In this document: piece after piece, positions 56,857-64,000 of the stretch | Layout of the letters: every line of letters starts with the position of its first letter | Numbering within the stretch: position 1 is the first letter of the stretch | Assembly (NCBI GenBank): GCA_033807775.1 | Contig: CM066318.1 | Location: 86,590,879-86,654,878, forward strand | Source of the DNA: Saussurea involucrata | Lineage: Eukaryota; Streptophyta; Magnoliopsida; Asterales; Asteraceae | Length of the DNA stretch: 64,000 bases | Direction of reading: 5' to 3' | Made by a program: the position numbers and the translations under genes | Notes under the pieces: generated by a model | Told to the model about the DNA's origin: nothing | The model's input: only the letters and a program-made list of their open reading frames with translations | Databases searched by the model: none

Positions 56857-58139
56857 ATGGCGAGTGGCACTAGACAAAGGAACCAGAGAGGAGGAAGGAA
56901 TTCCGATGGAGAGAATCCACCAATAGGAAGAGGGGGAAGAGGAAGAGATCGAGGTAGAGGCAGAACCGGCAGGGGAACTGGGGGTCGAACTGGAGGTAGA
57001 ACACAACCGCAGGGTACAGAGTTTGTTACGCGGGATGATCTGATGGCTGAAATGAGAAGATTGCAGGATAATATCCAAGTTATGTTTGAACATAATCGCC
57101 ATAATGAAACTGAAAGGCCAAATCCATAACACGAAGTGGAAATGCAATTACCTCTACTGTCTTGCCGATGATGAAAAAGTGCGACTACAAAATGTTTCTT
57201 AGTTGCAAGCCCCCTACATATTCCGGAGATCGGGACCCGGTCAAAGCAATGAGATGGCTAAAGGAAATAGAAGCCATCTTCAAGACTTGTAAATGTGCTG
57301 AAGAAGACAAAGTACTTTATGGAACTGCGATGTTGAAAGGTGATGCTCTGTATTGGTGGGAGGCTCATATAGAATCAAGAGGAACAGATGTTTATACTAC
57401 TTTTGCATGGGTGGAATTTGTGTTAGCTTTCACAACATATTTCTGTCCTCAAGCAGCTATTAGACAACTGGAAGAGGAATTTATGAATCTACATCAGAGA
57501 AGTTTATCGGTTAGGGATTACACCGCCCTCTTTCTCGAGAAGTCTCGCTTTGCAGAGTACTATGTTGCCACAGAGGCGTTGAAGATGGAAAGGTTTATTT
57601 TTGGGTTAAATTCTGAAATTAGAAAGTTAGTGATTGCGACAGGACCTGATACCTTCTCATCCGCAGTAAATGCCGCGAAAAATATGGAACAAGATATTAA
57701 AAGAGATACTAGTGATAAGAGTGCTGGGAAAAGAAAGTCGGAAGAAATGACGTATGATTCAACGGAATACGAAATTCAAAGGTTCGATAGTCGCATACCT
57801 TTTAGAGAAAATGAAAAACTATGTCTAAAATGCAACCGTGTACATCAAGGAAATTGTTATGTTGATCCTAGAAGTTGTTATAAGTGTGGAAGGACGGGAC
57901 ACATCGCTAAGAATTGTCGCGCAAATCGATTCTGTTTTGTTTGCAATTCCCCTGATCATATTCAGTCAGAATGTCCACAGTGGAAAGCACGTCAGAGTAG
58001 TACAACAGCGAGATTAACGGAAGTTGAATCGGGAAAGGTACAAGGGTCTGAAGCACCGAGAGTTCAAGGCCGTGTTTTTCAGATGACGGAACAAGAGGTG
58101 GAAGAAAGTCCTGATGAGGTTACAGGTATATTTCTATAA
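56857..58139 (+). pseudogene. gag: Broken gag, element D
   Basis: The first frame (56857-57129) matches the N-terminus of element A's gag (MASGTRQRNQRGGRNS) and stops at a TAA where A has a lysine codon. About 20 bp later a 1-nt deletion shifts the frame; the second frame (57162-58139) carries the gag core (MFLSCKPPTYSGDRDP, LKGDALYWWEAH) and two CCHC knuckles (CYKCGRTGHIAKNC, CFVCNSPDHIQSEC). It ends at 58139, close to the start of protease homology. The stop and the shift together prevent a normal Gag. Confidence 0.88.
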
Positions 58140-58361
58140 ACTCTATACGTGCTAAAGTGTTATATGACTTCGGTACGAAGTGGTTCTTGGTATTTTCGTG
58201 CTTTTGTTACTTATATGTGTTAGAGGTATAGATAGAGGCGGAGTGTCTATTCAGGTAGTTTCTATGGCTTTGATTGAGTTCAAGGTAATAGTGGAAGATA
58301 AGTATCAGTACCTTTTTGCTTGACCGAATTCCGGGACGGAATTCTTTTAAGGGGGAGATGT
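58140..58361 (+). pseudogene. Protease-region stub and purine tract, element D
   Basis: Traces matching element A's protease region (RAKVL; ALIEFKVIV) are followed abruptly by a short tail and the purine tract TTTTAAGGGGGAGATGT before the right LTR. RT, RNase H and integrase are absent, so the deletion joins protease to the end of pol. Confidence 0.75.
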
Positions 58362-59994
58362 TGTAATAACCAGGTATTTAATTTAATTTAAATTGGAATT
58401 TTATAAGTCTTTATATTAGTGTTTGGTGAAATTTACAAGTTTAGGGATGAGTTTTAATATTAATTGGAAGTTAAGGGGTAGGTTTTTATTTTTATAAAAG
58501 AAGTTAGGGGTATATTTTGACAAGTGAATCAAGTTTAGGATTTATATGGTAATTATGTGACACCTCCTAGTATGCAAACCGACTTTCATTCTATTATGGG
58601 TGAGGTGTTCATTTTTAAAGTGATATCTCAAGATACTAGTGTGTGTGTGTGTGGTATTCGATTGAGAGAGAGATCGAGAGAGGCTAGAAGAAAAGAAGAA
58701 GGAAGAAATTAAGAAGTTGCTGCTGTGATTCTAGGAACAATCTGAAGTAATCAAGGTAAACAATCCATACCTTATTTGTGTTTTAATCCATTAAAGAGTT
58801 CTTGAGTTTAATAGATAAGTTCTAAGTGGGTTTTGGTTAGAAATGGATATTTTGATGAATCTAAGCTTATGTTTAGGTCATGTTATTAGTCTTAAACATT
58901 CCTGCAAAGTTCCAGAAACATGCATAGTATAAATCTACAAATTCTGGGTTTTTAAGATGAACAGTGGACTGAGATATTCATCGGAGTCGCAATAGACGAC
59001 TGCGACATTCAACGAAGTCGCAACAGTTGGTTGCGACTTGGCATTGAAGGCGCAATGGTCGTTTGCGACTTGGCTTGGAATCGCAGTAGTTGGTTGCGAT
59101 TCGAGTTTGGAATCGCAATAGAGGGTTGCGACTCCAGGGTGGAATCGCAATAGAGGGTTGCGACTCCAGGGTGGAATCGCAATGGAGGGTTGCGACTTCA
59201 AGATGAAATCGCAATAGGAGATTGCGATTTGGGTACTGTTCATTGCGATTTGAGTTTAGAATTTCGTAAGTTTAAGTGTTAAAAGAGATATTTGGTATTT
59301 TATTTGATTTCAGATTCTGTGAAGGATCGACATACGTGAATTATCTTGAAAGAGTTTTTGGTGATAAACGCACGAGGTGAGTTTTACTTTAAAGTATTTT
59401 TACTGGAATACATTATGTGAATATTAACTACTTGATAATTTGTATGAATATGTCATACGGGTGTGATTATAATATGTTCAAGATATTATAATTACGTGAA
59501 GTATTATATGGGAATATAATACGTGGCCGGGCTTTGGACCGGTGTGTTAATTGGCTCGCAACCAATAAATTTGGCCATTGTGGAGGAATAAGGTGGATGA
59601 GAGGTACAAGAGGTACGAGTTTGAATTGGTATTTATATACGTGTAGTACTTGAATGTATATAAAGGATTTTGCATAAATGGTTTTGATACAAAGGATTTA
59701 CATGAATGATTTTATAATGATTTTGGGAAAGGACCGTGATTAACTCACTAGACCCGTTTGGTCTAACCCTCATTTTGTTTTCAAAAATATGTTTTCCAGG
59801 TTGAGGATCGGTGAAAGAAAGGGATAAGAATAGGAAGCTTTTGATGATCGTTGATTAGGAGACTTTTACGTATTTTTGTATTTTCAAGACCGAAGTGACC
59901 GTTTGTGATGTATTGTGTATTTTCTTTTGTAAATGTAACTACGTTATGCAAAATATGTTATTTGTTGTATGTTATGGGAAAGTGGGTCGTTACA
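58362..59994 (+). repeat. 3' LTR of element D
   Basis: Near-identical to 54963-56594; starts TGTAATAACCAGG. Confidence 0.95.
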
Positions 59995-59999
59995 CTTAA

Positions 60000-62900
60000 C
60001 TCATTCGACTGTCTTATCCACTCCTTTTCTGCATAACCTCGTACCCAATTCCCCTCCTCAATACTCTTTCCAACGGTTCGCACACTTATCAATGACAATC
60101 TACACAACACTGCACCTTTCGGCGTTACTGACAAGTTTACTACTTCCAATTTACTCACTTATTCCGACATACTATCTTCACCTACCCACGTTAGCGTGGA
60201 CCCTAAACCCACCAAACATTACTTGCCCTTCTCTCCCGACCTTTCCACATGCCGACATCACTTTCTCATTACTCACATAACCAAGCAGTTGCACCAAGAT
60301 CCTAACCTAGGGCATTCAACCAAGTCGTCTTGAAACGACACTAGTGATTGACGTCACTGTACATTCTTTAATCTTCAACTTTTACCTTCTCAGACATTTC
60401 TTTCACACAACAGCAACAATTCACATTCTTCAAGGATTTCACATCTATCCCACCACATTTTGACTAACACAACCCTCATCCTCTTTAAACTTCCAATGAC
60501 CCCAAAGTGTGTTTCTTAGTAACGTCCCCTTATTCACTCTAATAATCCACCCCCTAGGATTCCCTATTACAAACGGATCTAATAATTCCGGAACACTCCA
60601 AAACTCAGGTTCCACAATTCTTTCGATTAACCACCATGATCATAAAACCAGACAGATATATATATACCGTCATCCCGGCTTTCTTACTTAGATTTACCTT
60701 AAATAATTCTTTAACAAACAGTGTGTTAATCTCAATAACACTTCCCCACGAATTGTAACACATCCTGTAATAACAAATGAACGTCATTACTTAACAAATC
60801 TATAAAATTTTAATCAACCAACCAAAGGCTTATACCTCTATCATGACATTTCAAATCAACTAATGATCATACTACCACTCCGACCCACAATCATCATCAT
60901 GTCATTCCTTAAGCATAACCAAAATTTCCAACTATTTCCTTCTAGGATCATTCCCTCACGCATAAGGAACAAATTTCATTCTTTAATGATTTCTCATCTA
61001 CTATACTACATCTTGACTAATCTATTCATCATCTTCTTTAAACTTACTCTGCCTTCAAGAATATACTTAACAACATACATAACCACAAAGCTTGGTCTCG
61101 CAGCTGGGCAATCACCCAATTCTGCCCCGATGCTCCATTCCGATAACAGTCAAAATAAACACCAACTTACAAACCACGTACTTCAACAACTGGGATTGCA
61201 AAACGTACACTCTATCCGAAATCCCAAAAGGACTTCCTTCTAATCCTTCCTCTTTCTAACATCGCCTTACTACATCACCGACCGACACAAATATCTTGGC
61301 AATTGAAGCTACTATTCATTCGTACATTCACCACTCCTATCATCACACTATCGACCAAGTCTCTCATGGTCATTCGTAGACAATTCACACTTTCCTTCAT
61401 ATTCTCCGTATACTACAATCGAGTCTGTCTCGCTACTTAGTTCTCTGTCAACTTGTTGAACTATGACTCATGAGTTCACACTTAGCTCAAACACAAACAT
61501 CCTAGCTAGCTCTTTATGATTCGAGTCCTTTCTTAGACACGACACATTTTCTTACTGGATGGTATAGTCTACACTCACTCCGCTTGTGTTACACACCTTG
61601 TCCTTCTACGGACCCTCCTCACCTCGTCAATAGAACGCCTATTCAACAACAACAGTCTCTTACTAATTTAACACCTCTTCAAGATATTCTATCAACTTAC
61701 ACTCATCTGGTTTGAGTCTTCGATCTCGGCCAACATACACCGTTGCCGACTTCAACAACATTAGACAACTCTTAACTGCTTCCTTAACCTATCCTCTAAC
61801 ATAAGTTCCTTACGGGACCTATTCCTCCCTACACATCATAGTTAACTTTATAATCCGTCGCCCCTATTTCGAAACTTACGCATGTAACATCAATATTACA
61901 AGCTCCCTTCGAAACTCATGACCCACACCGTGGACCTTTCATTCCTGCCTCACAACACTACTCATAAAGAGTTGCTAAAACCAATACCTTGATGACTCCT
62001 AGCCCTTCCTCCGGACACCATCGTCCCTTGGCAACTGTGTTCTAAGTCACCGAGCAAAGGTACAGACCCTCATACACCTGACACTAAAATCCATTCCCGA
62101 CTCTTCCAAGGTCCAACTCTCCTCTTAAACACATATACCAAAACTACATACGTTCTCCCCTGACTTGACCAATGCCTCTCCGCTCTCGGAGTTCTCCCTT
62201 AGCTTAAGACGTAGTACTCTACGACTTAGTGGGTTCATAGCCTTCATGCATGACAATACAGTAAATAAATCCTTTTACACATTTTATCATTTTAAATAAA
62301 CAACATTTAGAAACAACTCGGGTACCCGTGACCCCATCACTCTTATAACTTCAAAACCCTGCACAACGATTCGAGAATCGTTGGCAAGCATCTTCCCGTG
62401 AACCTCAATCTTGCTCAATCCGAACAATGTTATTACAAGAGTCATATATTGCATGAAAATCTTTTCGTATGAGACAATTCTGAAAGAATTACCGACACAA
62501 AGTAAACCAGTCGGTTCTCACACTCAATTGTATGATATCAAAAGGTCAATAAGCATTTTGGTTATAAGTGAATTGCAGGTAACCATTTTCTTGACAATTT
62601 TTGTAACAATTTAACTTATCATTAAAAGTGTGGAATACTTTGCAAATCGTTAACCTCAAAATTTCAATGTGCGACGTAACTGAAATCGCTTTTTCTTTAA
62701 ACGTGCACTCGTACAAGCTGACTCATTTTGTTCAAAGTTGACATTTACGTTTTTATTTTTAATCGTGAAAATTTCATGTTACATAAAAGAACGCCATGCA
62801 TGAGACTCTATTTGCAATAGAAGGCTACTCACTCAACAAGGTCAACCGCTTTACTCACGCAACTTATCCTTGATACTCCACTTACGACTAAGGGTCGTCC

Positions 62901-63553
62901 TCTCGGTCAAGCACTAACTTGCTGTACATGCGTTCCACATCTCACTTACTCAGCCATTTCACACTATTTTCTCTTTGATCGACTATCTCACTTTCTACTT
63001 CTACATGCTTTCAATTCACTATAAGTATCTTATTCCATTTATCCTGCCAATGAAAAGCTCGACTAAAAAGTCAGGGCTCCATTGATACCTTCAAGGTTTT
63101 GACACTGTTCTATCTTACCATCCCAACTGATCTATCCCCTGATTTCCACAACTAGGACTCTCCCGAAACTGGAGTCTTACTCAAACTCAAACATTCATCC
63201 TCTCCGAATCCATGAAGAGCTACCTCTAGACGACTCATAACATTCTTTACAACGTTTCTTCTCTACGATGTATACATACATCACATCATAATGACTCTTA
63301 CACGACACTTCCCCAAGCAATGGAGCTCGGTCTATCCCTCAGGGATCTTGCTGACCTATTCCTCAGCGTTCTCCCAGCCATAGCGCTAAACTGAAAGAAA
63401 CCGATAGTTAATCCTTGCTAGACGTGACACAACAAATTTGCTATAAGTAAGGTATTGTAAGCACGCATATGTACCTGTAAGTTCGTAATTACACTGGCCA
63501 GGTGTAATCCCAAACTTACCTTACACGTTTGTCCTTGGCACCTTATTCCTAAG
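60000..63553 (-). other. Decayed interior of element E
   Basis: Pyrimidine-rich on the plus strand, as expected for reversed gypsy coding sequence, but I could not read RT, protease or gag in any frame. At 63487-63509 the hairpin arms AATTACAC and GTGTAAT(C) with loop TGGCCAG mark the leader. Confidence 0.5.
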
Positions 63554-64000
63554 TGTAACAACCCGTTTCTGTCAAGTGCATAGTTTGGTGGCCAAAGTTG
63601 ATGAATTGAAAGTTTTAGTAGAAGGATTGTTTCTGTAAATGTTGGGAACTATATATAGGACCAGATCCCTAGGGCTGTTAGTCATTTTCTTATTGTTGGC
63701 GGCTGAATACTGGAAGAGGAGAAGCAGTGAAAGGAAGGCTCGGACTGCGATTTCTTGGGGAAGAGACTCTATCAGGTGAGAAATCTTTCATTCCCTGTTA
63801 ATTTCCACGTAATCTAATAGTTAGATAAGTCGAATTCCAGACTGTATTCCATGTCTTAGCTGGGTTTGTTGGATAAGAACACTGTGGAGAGTTTTAGTTC
63901 TCGATTGGGATTGTAATCTAATGAAATCAATGGACTAGGAACTTGTGTTGTCTAAGGAGTTACAATAGAACAATTAGGGTAAGAATGTTGTGTTAAAATC
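63554..64000 (+). mobile_element. Start of LTR element F, cut by the window edge
   Basis: Begins TGTAACAACCCG inside the leader of element E. It has the same opening plan as the other LTRs, including ATCAG/GTGAGA near 63776. Its first 60 bp weakly resemble the start of element E's LTR read on the minus strand. CTAAG (63549-63553) is the candidate target duplication; the partner lies beyond the window. Confidence 0.55.

Larger units (their letters stand above)
54963..59994 (+). mobile_element. Non-autonomous Ty3/gypsy element D, relative of A
   Basis: LTRs 54963-56594 (1632 bp) and 58362-59994 (1633 bp) are flanked by CTTAA (54958-54962, 59995-59999). Between them are a primer site, a broken gag closely similar to element A's, a stub of protease-region sequence and the purine tract; about 3 kb of pol are missing relative to A. 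The LTRs are nearly identical (for example one inserted C near 59480), so insertion is recent although gag is broken. It therefore probably transposed using proteins supplied in trans. Confidence 0.95.
52490..63553 (-). mobile_element. Decayed Ty3/gypsy element E, host of element D
   Basis: On the minus strand the 3' LTR is 52490-54195. It is preceded by a purine tract with the same GGGACGGAATTCTTTTAAG style as elements A and D, then by integrase C-terminal homology. The interior continues to about 63553 with element D nested at 54958-59999; without D it is about 4.3 kb, comparable to element A. Near 63487-63509 is the leader hairpin also found in A and D. The 5' LTR and primer site are not seen, because the LTR of element F begins at 63554 inside the leader. 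Most of the interior is too decayed to translate. Confidence 0.7.

Noticed and set aside
60863..61243. 126-codon plus-strand frame inside element E
   Set aside because: Antisense to the element; low-complexity Ile/Leu/Ser translation with no domain.

Overview
This is nuclear DNA from a flowering plant, very probably a eudicot. It has spliced genes with GT-AG introns, AT-rich intergenic DNA and many nested plant transposons (Ty3/gypsy chromoviruses, Copia, Helitron, MuDR-like, CACTA, Tourist-like MITEs, a SINE fragment). The family level (Asteraceae is possible) is only a guess.

Only two host genes can be read, both on the minus strand. At 10965-14074 is a nine-exon gene for a JAC1-type auxilin-like J-domain protein (694 aa), which acts in the chloroplast accumulation response. 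At 30752-32670 is a two-exon gene for an RRA-type GT77 extensin arabinosyltransferase (435 aa). The rest is transposon-derived or shows nothing recognisable.

Layout: 517-8561 is a complete Ty3/gypsy element (A, plus strand, TSD ACTAG) whose pol carries two frameshifts and a stop. 10107-10207 is a 5'-truncated SINE with an 11-bp TSD. After the JAC1 gene comes a Tourist-like MITE (15815-16041). 16978-29353 is read as a Helitron with exon-like host fragments, two internal tandem duplications, a nested MITE and a nested, apparently intact and very young Copia element (19223-27300, minus strand, TSD AATAA). After the RRA gene, 34152-41391 is a gag-only Ty3/gypsy element (C) that lost most of pol. 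41392-51037 holds MITE debris, a CACTA terminus with giant palindromes, and a dead MuDR-like transposase gene broken by a solo LTR (44934-47234, TSD CCACC); a second solo LTR (48411-50395, TSD ATCAA) lies downstream. 52490-63553 is a decayed minus-strand gypsy element (E) hosting a non-autonomous gypsy element (D, 54963-59994, TSD CTTAA) and interrupted at 63554 by the start of another LTR (F).

The most unusual signal is in the non-coding parts of the gypsy LTRs. Several LTR families share a leader plan (first donor, mini-exon, GTGAGT-type second donor) and carry dense serial stem-loops. In element C and the 48.4-kb solo LTR, successive hairpins have different complementary stems around one recurring loop. 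Elements A, C and D carry TCGCAA/TTGCGA palindrome arrays in the predicted first leader intron. Elements A, D and E share an 8-bp-stem hairpin with a self-complementary loop, 150 bp after the LTR in A and D, which looks like a candidate RNA dimerisation or packaging element. These readings are by eye and need folding, alignment and RNA evidence.
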